Of a stretch of 6,837 nt of DNA, positions 1 through 6,012 are shown one piece after another. The notes below the pieces were generated by a model. It was given only the letters and a program-made list of their open reading frames with translations. It was not told where the DNA came from and searched no databases. The first letter of the stretch is position 1; each line of letters begins with the position of its first letter. The DNA comes from Gammaproteobacteria bacterium (GTDB lineage: Bacteria > Pseudomonadota > Gammaproteobacteria > Pseudomonadales > Pseudomonadaceae): positions 1-6,837 of the forward strand of contig JAAZCO010000175.1 of NCBI GenBank assembly GCA_012513235.1, given 5' to 3'. The position numbers and the translations under genes are program-made.

Positions 1-404
1 GACTGTGGCGCAGTCACCACAACCGGCTCTTGCAAGACATGCAAAGGCGTAATAGTGCCAGGGGTTAAACCCAGCAACACCTGCTCTTGCCCCACTTGCA
101 CCAACACCAAACGATCACGCGGACCCAAGGCTTGTGTCGCAATCAAGGAAATCGCTTGATTGGAGCCCTTAACTGGCAAGGTTTGCTGCACACGCCGTAC
201 CACCCAAGCCAGCAAAAAGATCAAGCCAATCACCAGCATCAAGCCCAACACCAACTGCAACAACTGGCCAGTTACAGGGCTCGAATCTAATACGCCCGAG
301 CTGCTCGGTAACGCCTTGGCTACGCTGGATTTCTCTAGCACAGCAGTCTCAGCGGCCCACAGCTGCGGGGTCGCCAACATCATCAGCATGATCAAAAAAC
401 GCAT
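1..404 (-). CDS. fliO: Flagellar biosynthesis protein FliO, 3' end beyond the window
   Basis: FliO is a small inner-membrane protein that helps the FliP/FliQ/FliR export gate of the flagellar type III secretion apparatus to assemble. The frame stays open from the ATG at 404 to the window edge, giving 134 residues with the C terminus missing. Residues 1-18 (MRFLIMLMMLATPQLWAA) look like a cleavable signal peptide. One membrane segment lies at about 47-69 (LLQLVLGLMLVIGLIFLLAW), followed by basic residues. The cytoplasmic part carries the FliO signature LGPRDRLVLVQVGQEQVLLG (about 93-112) and then LTPGTI. The start is the only ATG in this frame, because a stop codon lies 21 bases upstream. It begins 5 bases after the fliN stop, which implies translational coupling, and the ribosome binding site is weak. 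The position after fliN matches the usual fliLMNOPQR order, so fliP is expected just past the left edge. Confidence 0.93.
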   Translation of the reverse strand, partial: MRFLIMLMMLATPQLWAAETAVLEKSSVAKALPSSSGVLDSSPVTGQLLQLVLGLMLVIGLIFLLAWVVRRVQQTLPVKGSNQAISLIATQALGPRDRLVLVQVGQEQVLLGLTPGTITPLHVLQEPVVVTAPQ

Positions 405-409
405 CGTCT

Positions 410-877
410 TTACCGTAGCTTCTTAATGCGCTCGCTTGGACTGATGACATCAGTCAAACGAATACCAAACTTCTCATTGACCACAACCACTTCGCCATGG
501 GCAATCAAAGTGCCATTGACTAAGACATCCAAAGGCTCACCCGCTAAGCGATCCAACTCCACCACTGAGCCTTGATTGAGCTGTAACAGGTTACGGATAC
601 TGATATCCGCGCTGCCCACTTCCATCGAGATGCTTACAGGAATATCAAGAATCACATCCAGATTGGGCCCACCTAAAGTGGTGATCATATCTTCTTCGTT
701 CATACGGTGCTGATCAGGAAATTCTTGCATCGGCGCTTTAGCCGGTCCTGTGCTTTCAGCCAGCATGGCATCAATTTCATCTTGATCGGTGTCTGCACCT
801 GCCTCAGATAAAGCCGCTGCCCACTCATCAGCTAAAGCTTGGTCATCACTGGAAATTTCTTCGTTTTCGTCATTCAT
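410..877 (-). CDS. fliN: Flagellar motor switch protein FliN
   Basis: FliN forms the lower ring of the cytoplasmic C-ring with FliM. It takes part in rotor switching and in docking the FliH/FliI export ATPase complex. The protein has 155 residues, a normal length for pseudomonads. An acidic, probably disordered N-terminal region covers about 1-70. The SpoA (FliN/FliM C-terminal) domain covers about 73-150 and includes GPNLDVILDIPVSISMEVG, IRNLLQLNQGSVVELDRLAG, EPLDVLVNGTLIAHGEVVVV and NEKFGIRLTDVISPSERIK, all textbook FliN. The N-terminal tail contains DQDEIDAMLAES (31-42), which resembles the CheY-P-binding peptide of the neighbouring FliM. The start ATG has a modest purine-rich GAGAA upstream. 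The gene begins 33 bases after fliM and ends 5 bases before fliO, consistent with one operon. Confidence 0.97.
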   Translation of the reverse strand: MNDENEEISSDDQALADEWAAALSEAGADTDQDEIDAMLAESTGPAKAPMQEFPDQHRMNEEDMITTLGGPNLDVILDIPVSISMEVGSADISIRNLLQLNQGSVVELDRLAGEPLDVLVNGTLIAHGEVVVVNEKFGIRLTDVISPSERIKKLR

Positions 878-910
878 ATTCTGTTCTCAACTATCCAACA
901 CAAGCAAAAA

Positions 911-1882
911 TTAACGGGTTTTAAGTACCGGACCGACAACTTGCAAAGCTAAGTTGCCATGGTTAGCACCCAATTTAACCTTGAAAGTAGGCACACCATT
1001 GGCCCGCAGCAACATGGTCTCTGGCATCTCAACCGGAATCACATCACCCGGCTGCATATTTAAAATATCGCGCAGCTTAAGTTGGCGACGCACCACGGTG
1101 GAGGTTAAAGGCACTTTCACATCGAGAATATCTTCACGAATGGCCTTACTCCAACGCTCGTCTTGATCATCCACATCCGACTGAAAACCAGCATCGAGCA
1201 TTTCACGAATCGGCTCAATCATGGCGTATGGCATGGTGACGTGTAAATCACCACCACCGCCATCCAGTTCAATATGGAAGGTGGACACCACCACCACTTC
1301 GCTAGGGCTGACAATATTAGCCAGTGCGGGGTTCACTTCCGAGTTCATATACTCAAAACTGACATCTAAAATGGCATGCCACGCTTCTTGTAAATCAATA
1401 AAGGCTTGATCCAACACCATGCGCACCACACGCAACTCAGTAGGTGTAAACTCGCGACCTTCAATTTTAGCGTGACGGCCGTCCCCACCAAAGAAGTTAT
1501 CCACCAGTTTAAAGACCAAGCGTGAATCTAAAATAAATAAAGCAGTGCCGCGCAAGGGCTTCATTTTTACTAAATTTAAGCTGGTGGGTACATATAAAGA
1601 ATGTACGTATTCACCAAACTTCATCACTTGCACACCACCGACCGACACATCAGCCGAACGGCGCAACAAGTTAAACATACTGATACGCGTATAGCGGGCA
1701 AAACGCTCGTTGATCATTTCCAGCGTTGGCATGCGCCCGCGTACAATACGATCTTGACTGGTTAAGTCGTATTGCTTGATGGAGTTAGGGACTGCGTCAT
1801 CATCGGTATCCACCAGACCGTCATCAACACCATGTAACAGCGCATCAATTTCTTCTTGTGAAAGTAAGTCTTGTACTGCCAT
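911..1882 (-). CDS. fliM: Flagellar motor switch protein FliM
   Basis: FliM is the central C-ring protein. It binds phosphorylated CheY and, through FliG, switches the direction of motor rotation. At 323 residues it has full length. The N-terminal CheY-P-binding peptide LSQEEIDALLHG lies at 7-18. The middle domain (about 45-235) contains MPTLEMINERFARYTR, the FliG-contact GGDG loop (132-135, in DNFFGGDGRHAKIEGREFT) and the FTPTELRVVRMVLD segment. The C-terminal SpoA domain (about 255-320), which pairs with FliN, includes VPLTSTVVRRQLKLRDILNM and PGDVIPVEMPE. The ATG is preceded by TAGGA about ten bases upstream. The gap to fliL is 22 bases. All landmark motifs are intact, so a functional switch protein is expected. 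Confidence 0.98.
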   Translation of the reverse strand: MAVQDLLSQEEIDALLHGVDDGLVDTDDDAVPNSIKQYDLTSQDRIVRGRMPTLEMINERFARYTRISMFNLLRRSADVSVGGVQVMKFGEYVHSLYVPTSLNLVKMKPLRGTALFILDSRLVFKLVDNFFGGDGRHAKIEGREFTPTELRVVRMVLDQAFIDLQEAWHAILDVSFEYMNSEVNPALANIVSPSEVVVVSTFHIELDGGGGDLHVTMPYAMIEPIREMLDAGFQSDVDDQDERWSKAIREDILDVKVPLTSTVVRRQLKLRDILNMQPGDVIPVEMPETMLLRANGVPTFKVKLGANHGNLALQVVGPVLKTR

Positions 1883-1904
1883 TTTAAGTTATTCCTATCA
1901 CTAC

Positions 1905-2414
1905 TTACTGCATGACAACGTTGGTGAACAGCACTTGCTCAACCACAGGTTTACCCACTTCAATCAATGCAAGCTCTTGTACAGCAATGGTCGCTTTTTG
2001 TTTCAGTAAATCCACACCCAAGGGCGTATTTAATTCTGCAAACTCTTGACTGGAAAACAGCATCACCAACTGGTTACGCAGGGTTGGCATATGCACTTTC
2101 AAAGCATCTAAGTCAGCTTTATTGCGCGCCATCAATGCCACACTCACCTGTAAGTAACGCGGCTTACCTTGGCTTTTAAAATTCACCACAAAGGCTGGCG
2201 TTAACACCTCATAAATCGCGCGCTGCTTAACCGCACTACTCACTGCCGAGGTGTCAGCAACATCAGTGCTGGAACGACTGAGGAAAAACCAAGTGCCCAC
2301 CACCGAGAGAGCAATCGCAACCACTAACCCCACCACAATCAAAATAATGGTTTTAAGATTACTTTTTTTCGGTGCCACTGTTGCCTGTCCCGCTGTCTCA
2401 GGTTGCTTTGCCAT
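1905..2414 (-). CDS. fliL: Flagellar basal body-associated protein FliL
   Basis: FliL is a single-pass inner-membrane protein next to the MotA/MotB stators. It supports torque and swarming in several bacteria. The protein has 169 residues. A short cytoplasmic tail rich in Q, T and K (1-21) comes first, then one strong membrane helix at about 22-45 (TIILIVVGLVVAIALSVVGT). A Ser/Thr-rich linker follows, then the periplasmic stomatin-like FliL domain (about 67-169) with YEVLTPAFVVNF, RYLQVSVALMAR and the end IEVGKPVVEQVLFTNVVMQ. This tail is characteristic of FliL. The ATG has only a weak ribosome binding site. No other ATG, GTG or TTG lies in frame back to the fliK stop, so the start is secure. 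It lies 66 bases after fliK, and I found no sigma-54 promoter in that gap. Confidence 0.95.
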   Translation of the reverse strand: MAKQPETAGQATVAPKKSNLKTIILIVVGLVVAIALSVVGTWFFLSRSSTDVADTSAVSSAVKQRAIYEVLTPAFVVNFKSQGKPRYLQVSVALMARNKADLDALKVHMPTLRNQLVMLFSSQEFAELNTPLGVDLLKQKATIAVQELALIEVGKPVVEQVLFTNVVMQ

Positions 2415-2463
2415 ATGTGTACCATTGAATAAAAATCGTATGCAGCAGTTTACCAGTCTAATC

Positions 2464-2479
2464 CAAGCCTGCAGGCTTG
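2464..2479. repeat. Perfect 16-base palindrome after the fliK stop
   Basis: CAAGCCTGCAGGCTTG is perfectly self-complementary and starts one base after the fliK stop codon, in the 66-base fliK-fliL gap. As RNA it could form a 6-bp stem with a TGCA loop. No T-run follows on the minus strand, so it is not a standard intrinsic terminator. It could be a processing or attenuation element, or a protein site. The arms CAAGCC/GGCTTG also occur in the palindrome at 4968-4983. Confidence 0.6.
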
Positions 2480-2480
2480 C

Positions 2481-3791
2481 TTAGGCATAATAATCCACTA
2501 AACCCAGCCGACCATCCTGCTGTTCGCCAATGGATGATACATGCTGTTGCTCTGTCATATCAGCCTCAGTCTGAGTACCGCTAGCGCTGTGTCCACTCGT
2601 GCGCTCTTGTGCCTGAGCTTGTTGCTGTGATTGATCAGACACATCCACATCAACATTTTGCATACCTTGTTGAGCAAACAGCTCACGTAAGCGGTACATC
2701 TGCGACTCCAATGACTCGCGCACGCCAGCATTGGCGCTGGTAAAGCTGACTTGTGTATGTTCTTGGGTCATATCAATTTTAATATCTAAGCGCCCTAACT
2801 CAGCCGGATCGAGTTTAATCTCTGCTGACTTTAAGTTCTGCGCCGACATCCACATCACTTTATCTGTCACTTCCTGAGTCCAACCAGGCTGCTGCATGGC
2901 TATCGCAGCACCGGGCACTGCACGAGCCTGCTCAACCGCAACCAAGGCTTCAGGTCGTGGCTGCATATCCGCTCGAATGGTATCGGTTGGCGTCACCGCC
3001 TTAGTATCCAGCAAGGTATCTGGCGCGGCTTTCACACTTTCCAGCAGCGCTGCAGAGCTGTTTTTATCCGCATTGGTCTTTTCAGTCAGGCCATCTACAC
3101 TTTTACCTGGAGCATGACCAAGCAGTATCGACTTCTCAACCCCATCGACATCTTCAGCAGCACTGCCCTGTTTAGCACTCACTAAAACATTTTCTGATTC
3201 CAGATGCAGTTCATCGCCTTCTGCTTCTATATCAGACACAAGCAAGCTGCTAGCACTCTGCCCGAGCACAACCTTACCAGCAGTTTCAGCAGTAGCCGTA
3301 TCGCTTGTGTATTCGCTCGGTAAGGCTGCCAGAGCCATTAACAACAAGGGATCCAGCCATTGCTCTTCATCTACAGGCTGCTCAAGGCTGTCTTGGGTTA
3401 ACAGTGCTGCGTTATGGTCAGTTGTTCGCGTGAGTACGGCATCGATAGAGTCTTCGTCGGTCATCGCACTCTGTGTTTGTGCGTCTGCAAGCTTAGAACT
3501 GGCGATCGTTTTAGTATCTTGAACCGGCTGACCTTTAATCGAGGTTTCTGTCTGCTCGGCCACCGACTGTTGCCCAACAGAACCTTGTTTATCTTGCTCG
3601 GCGCTAGCATCGTGCTGTTTAGCATGCTGGGTTTGCTGTTGTTGCGTTGTACTCGCGCGCTGCTGGGCATACACGGATGAAAAACTGCGCTCCGGCACTG
3701 CAGCACTGCGCTGACTGGCAGCCTTATCAGCAGCGCTCGGCTGCGTACGCACCGGCGCTGTCGACTGTAATAAAAAATCCGTGGTTGCCAT
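2481..3791 (-). CDS. fliK: Flagellar hook-length control protein FliK
   Basis: FliK is a secreted molecular ruler. It measures hook length and then, by touching FlhB, switches the export apparatus from rod/hook to filament substrates. The chosen start gives 436 residues (MATTDFLLQS...). Residues 1-300 are low-complexity, rich in Q, A, S, T and D/E and probably disordered, as usual for FliK, with glutamine tracts at about 49-55. The conserved C-terminal Flg_hook domain (about 302-386) contains PGWTQEVTDKVMWMSAQN, AEIKLDPAELGRLDIKID and VRESLESQMYRLRELFAQQG. A Q-rich tail ends in GLVDYYA, typical of pseudomonads. A longer reading from 3842 is possible in frame. However, the ATG at 3791 has an excellent TAGGAG site, and the upstream start would lie inside the sigma-54 promoter, before the predicted transcript begins. 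The family is recognised from the C-terminal domain and the neighbours, since the N-terminal half carries no family signal. Confidence 0.94.
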   Translation of the reverse strand: MATTDFLLQSTAPVRTQPSAADKAASQRSAAVPERSFSSVYAQQRASTTQQQQTQHAKQHDASAEQDKQGSVGQQSVAEQTETSIKGQPVQDTKTIASSKLADAQTQSAMTDEDSIDAVLTRTTDHNAALLTQDSLEQPVDEEQWLDPLLLMALAALPSEYTSDTATAETAGKVVLGQSASSLLVSDIEAEGDELHLESENVLVSAKQGSAAEDVDGVEKSILLGHAPGKSVDGLTEKTNADKNSSAALLESVKAAPDTLLDTKAVTPTDTIRADMQPRPEALVAVEQARAVPGAAIAMQQPGWTQEVTDKVMWMSAQNLKSAEIKLDPAELGRLDIKIDMTQEHTQVSFTSANAGVRESLESQMYRLRELFAQQGMQNVDVDVSDQSQQQAQAQERTSGHSASGTQTEADMTEQQHVSSIGEQQDGRLGLVDYYA

Positions 3792-3798
3792 AGTGATG

Positions 3799-3804
3799 CT
3801 CCTA
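3799..3804 (-). promoter_or_regulatory. Ribosome binding site that decides the fliK start
   Basis: On the minus strand TAGGAG lies 7 bases before the ATG at 3789-3791. It is the best Shine-Dalgarno match in the window and favours the 436-residue FliK over an in-frame extension of 17 residues. Confidence 0.8.
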
Positions 3805-3830
3805 CCATAAGCCAATACTGGCATAACCAA

Positions 3831-3847
3831 AGCAAAAACCAAGCCAA
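3831..3847 (-). promoter_or_regulatory. Sigma-54 (RpoN) promoter for the fliK-fliO operon
   Basis: The minus strand reads TTGGCTTGGTTTTTGCT. Against the RpoN consensus YTGGCACGrNNNTTGCW it matches everywhere except the A and C after TGGC. The invariant GG (3844-3845, -24 element) and GC (3832-3833, -12 element) are exactly 10 bases apart. Transcription would start near 3820, about 30 bases before the fliK ATG, leaving room for its ribosome binding site. In pseudomonads many flagellar operons are driven by RpoN with the enhancer-binding protein FleQ, so the location fits. I did not identify a FleQ site. Confidence 0.75.
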
Positions 3848-3927
3848 CCCAGCAATCTCTCTGCTGCCTCAGGCTTTACAGTCCTAACCGTACCGACACA
3901 GACGCAAGACTGCCATTAAATTGACCT

Positions 3928-4752
3928 TTACAGGCTCATCACATCCAAATAACGCGGCTGTGCCTGTGTATCAATAGTCAAATTGGCGAAATCAAACAAC
4001 TGTCGATCCGCTAACTGCGAAGGTGCAACGTTCTGCAACGAGCGGAACATAATATCTAAACGGCCGGGCGTTTTCGCTTCCCACTCTTGCAGCATCCCCT
4101 TCACCACTTGGCGCTGTAGATTTTCTTGCGAGCCACATAAGTTGCACGGAATAATGGGGAAGCCTTGAATCTGCGCATACTCAGCAATATCGCTTTCTTT
4201 GCAGTAGGCCAAAGGACGAATCACGACGTTGCGTCCATCATCGGACAATAATTTAGGCGGCATGGCTTTTAGCGTGCCACCAAAGAACATATTTAAGAAA
4301 AAGGTTTCTAAAATATCATCGCGGTGATGCCCAAGCGCCATTTTAGTTGCGCCAATCTCATCGGCGTAGGTATACAGGGTGCCGCGACGTAGACGTGAAC
4401 ACAGCGAACAGGTGGTGCGTCCTTCAGGAATTTTCTCTTTGACCACTGAGTAAGTGTCTTTCTCAATAATATGGTACTCCACACCCACGGACTCTAAGTA
4501 GGCAGGCAGCACATGCTCAGGAAAACCCGGCTGTTTCTGATCCATATTCACGGCCACCAGAGAAAACTGGATCGGCGCGACTTTTTGTAAATGCAGCAAC
4601 ATATCCAGCATGGCGTAGCTGTCTTTACCGCCAGACAGGCACACCATCACCTTGTCGCCTTCTTCAATCATCTTGAAATCAGTCACGGCTTCGCCAGCGA
4701 GGCGCTGTAAACGTTTCTGTAATTTCTTTTGACTGGCCAACACACTACTCAT
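3928..4752 (-). CDS. ttcA: tRNA 2-thiocytidine(32) synthetase TtcA
   Basis: TtcA is a cytoplasmic, iron-sulfur-dependent enzyme that converts cytidine 32 of certain tRNAs to 2-thiocytidine, activating the base with ATP. The protein has 274 residues, the usual short form. The PP-loop ATP-binding motif SGGKDS lies at 40-45. The two CxxC pairs CSLC (C115, C118) and CNLC (C203, C206) mark TtcA. By family knowledge, cysteines from these pairs hold the Fe-S cluster. GHHRDDILETFFLNMFFGGTLKAMPPK (141-167) is the conserved core. The helical N terminus (SQKKLQKRLQRLAGEAVTDF) and RPLAYCKESDIAEYA (179-193) are also typical. The ATG has a weak site (GCGGAT) and a leader with strong inverted repeats. The gene is separated from both neighbours by gaps of more than 130 bases, so it is probably transcribed on its own. 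I see no convincing -35/-10 pair or terminator. Confidence 0.97.
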   Translation of the reverse strand: MSSVLASQKKLQKRLQRLAGEAVTDFKMIEEGDKVMVCLSGGKDSYAMLDMLLHLQKVAPIQFSLVAVNMDQKQPGFPEHVLPAYLESVGVEYHIIEKDTYSVVKEKIPEGRTTCSLCSRLRRGTLYTYADEIGATKMALGHHRDDILETFFLNMFFGGTLKAMPPKLLSDDGRNVVIRPLAYCKESDIAEYAQIQGFPIIPCNLCGSQENLQRQVVKGMLQEWEAKTPGRLDIMFRSLQNVAPSQLADRQLFDFANLTIDTQAQPRYLDVMSL

Positions 4753-4766
4753 GACATGATCCGCAA

Positions 4767-4791
4767 CAGGTAAAAACCTGCATTTTACCTG
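4767..4791 (-). promoter_or_regulatory. Overlapping inverted repeats in the ttcA leader
   Basis: On the minus strand, CAGGTAAAA (4791-4783) can pair perfectly with TTTTACCTG (4775-4767) around a 7-base loop. Inside the same stretch a second CAGGT (4780-4776) can pair with the same ACCTG (4771-4767) around a TTTT loop. The two stems exclude each other. The element ends 14 bases before the ttcA ATG, so it would sit just upstream of, and could affect, the ribosome binding site. The sequence pairing is certain. A regulatory role is inference. Confidence 0.5.
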
Positions 4792-4967
4792 CTACGCTCC
4801 ACAAACCCTAGCGCTGTCTTAAGACTGGCACACTATTTACTGTCGGTTGCCGCTTAAACGCCATAAAGGTTCGGACTCTAGTCGCTCAAGCAACTCGCAG
4901 CAGCCAGCGCCTTAGACTCTGATGCAATGGCTTAAACAACAGCACTGAGCTGTTTACAGGGTATCAA

Positions 4968-4983
4968 TCAAGCCATGGCTTGA
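4968..4983. repeat. Perfect 16-base palindrome after the reductase gene
   Basis: TCAAGCCATGGCTTGA is perfectly self-complementary and starts 15 bases past the stop of the reductase gene in its direction of transcription. No T-run follows on either strand, so an intrinsic terminator is not supported. The arms CAAGCC/GGCTTG are the same as in the palindrome at 2464-2479, with a 2-base instead of a 4-base centre. Confidence 0.55.
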
Positions 4984-4998
4984 CTGCGTCAACACCAC

Positions 4999-5943
4999 TT
5001 ATTGCGCTGACAAATATTCCAGTGTTTGTAACAACATGCTAGTTTTAGGCATCGCACAGCCTGCTGCTTGCGCTGCAGCTAAGGGCGCATGATAAATGGC
5101 TTGCAGCTCCATGGGACGCTTTTGATTAAAGTCATGGAACATGCTGGGTAAGTAGGCTGGCATCGCATCAGTGTATTTGAGCAGCGCCTGCACTAAGTTA
5201 TCAGGCAGCGTATAACCGCAGGCTTGTGCGGCCATCATGGTCTCTTCCATCAACTGCGTGACCAGCTCGCGACTGTGCGCTTCGCTCATCAACTGCTCGA
5301 TATCACTGTTAAGCAGTACTGATAAGCCGTTATAGGGAATATTCCACACCAGTTTTTGCCAACGCGCTTGCTGTAATACTGGCAAGGCTTTGGAATCTAA
5401 GCCGGCCTGCGTAAAAAAGCTCACACCCATCTGCGCCAGTGCATAGCCTTCTTCTTGCGTGGCCGGACCGCTGTGGTAGCCCAGGTTCACGCCACCTTGT
5501 GCCTGATGCTTAATCACGCCGGGCCCACTGCGATGCACATAGATAAAGCACAATCCGCCCAACAAATGCAGGTGGCTGTCTAATAAAGGACGCATGGCAT
5601 CTTCAATACCTAAGCCATTTTGCAGCAGTACAACTTTAGCGCCCGCTTTGGCGACTTGATTAATAATGGGGGCTAGAGCTGCGTTACTGGTGGTTTTCGC
5701 CCCGATGAATAGCCAGTCACACTGAGGCATTAAGGCGGGATCATTCCAAGCATGGACTTTAGGCTCATGCAACTCGCCATGTACGGCACTGCTGATATGT
5801 AAGCCGTTTCTGCTCACCGCATCATATTCACTGCGCAATAGAAAATGCACTTCAAAGCCTGCGCGTGCCAGCATAAATCCATAAAAACCACCCACGGCTC
5901 CGGTACCGATAATACCGATGCGCGGTTGCTGCTGCTCACTCAT
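4999..5943 (-). CDS. 2-dehydropantoate 2-reductase family protein (PanE/ApbA-like)
   Basis: This is a soluble NADP-dependent oxidoreductase of the ketopantoate reductase family. PanE reduces 2-dehydropantoate to pantoate in pantothenate (coenzyme A) synthesis. The chosen start gives 314 residues, close to the family norm. The Rossmann nucleotide-binding motif GIIGTGAVGG lies at 10-19 (GxGxxG). AKTTSN (82-87) and LLQNGLGIED (106-115) are typical cofactor and substrate loops. The C-terminal helical domain carries the family lysine in RWQKLVWNIPYN (K197, N201) and SMFHDFNQKRPMEL (S267, E279), matching catalytic or substrate residues in PanE. A GTG at 5949 would add two residues, but the ATG at 5943 has better spacing from GAGAG. 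Pseudomonads often carry more than one PanE-like paralogue, and this one resembles the generic 'putative' type. The substrate is therefore uncertain, and no pan gene lies nearby. Confidence 0.9.
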   Translation of the reverse strand: MSEQQQPRIGIIGTGAVGGFYGFMLARAGFEVHFLLRSEYDAVSRNGLHISSAVHGELHEPKVHAWNDPALMPQCDWLFIGAKTTSNAALAPIINQVAKAGAKVVLLQNGLGIEDAMRPLLDSHLHLLGGLCFIYVHRSGPGVIKHQAQGGVNLGYHSGPATQEEGYALAQMGVSFFTQAGLDSKALPVLQQARWQKLVWNIPYNGLSVLLNSDIEQLMSEAHSRELVTQLMEETMMAAQACGYTLPDNLVQALLKYTDAMPAYLPSMFHDFNQKRPMELQAIYHAPLAAAQAAGCAMPKTSMLLQTLEYLSAQ

Positions 5944-5989
5944 ATCCACTCTCTTGTTCTTGGTCTATATGCGCGCAGCTTGTACTAGT

Positions 5990-6003
5990 GTGCTCTCTAG
6001 CAC
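5990..6003. repeat. Short inverted repeat between the NlpC gene and the reductase gene
   Basis: On the plus strand GTGCT CTCT AGCAC forms a perfect 5-bp stem with a 4-base loop, in the 69-base gap. No T-run follows on the minus strand, so it does not qualify as an intrinsic terminator. It may have no function. Confidence 0.3.
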
Positions 6004-6012
6004 CAGCTCGAC

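Noticed and set aside
87..426. Plus-strand open frames opposite fliO
   Set aside because: They are antisense to a clear FliO reading with a membrane segment and family motif, and their products are low-complexity with no recognisable domain.
2415..2480. A separate sigma-54 promoter for fliL in the fliK-fliL gap
   Set aside because: I searched for GG-N10-GC on the minus strand and found no pair with the correct spacing and flanks.
3461..3847. A 128-codon minus-strand open frame overlapping the 5' half of fliK
   Set aside because: It lies in another frame of fliK, has no family resemblance and no ribosome binding site. It starts inside the sigma-54 promoter.
3854..3877. A second sigma-54-like site (GGCAGCAGAGAGATTGCT) upstream of fliK
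   Set aside because: The GG and GC are 13 bases apart instead of 10, so it cannot be a standard RpoN promoter.
4808..4864. An 18-codon minus-strand open frame in the gap upstream of ttcA (MAFKRQPTVNS...)
   Set aside because: It is too short to distinguish from chance and has no good ribosome binding site and no feature of a known leader peptide.
4948..4983. An Anr/Fnr box (TTGAT-N4-ATCAA) near TTGATTGATACC
   Set aside because: Only the left half-site is present and the right half does not follow at the required spacing.
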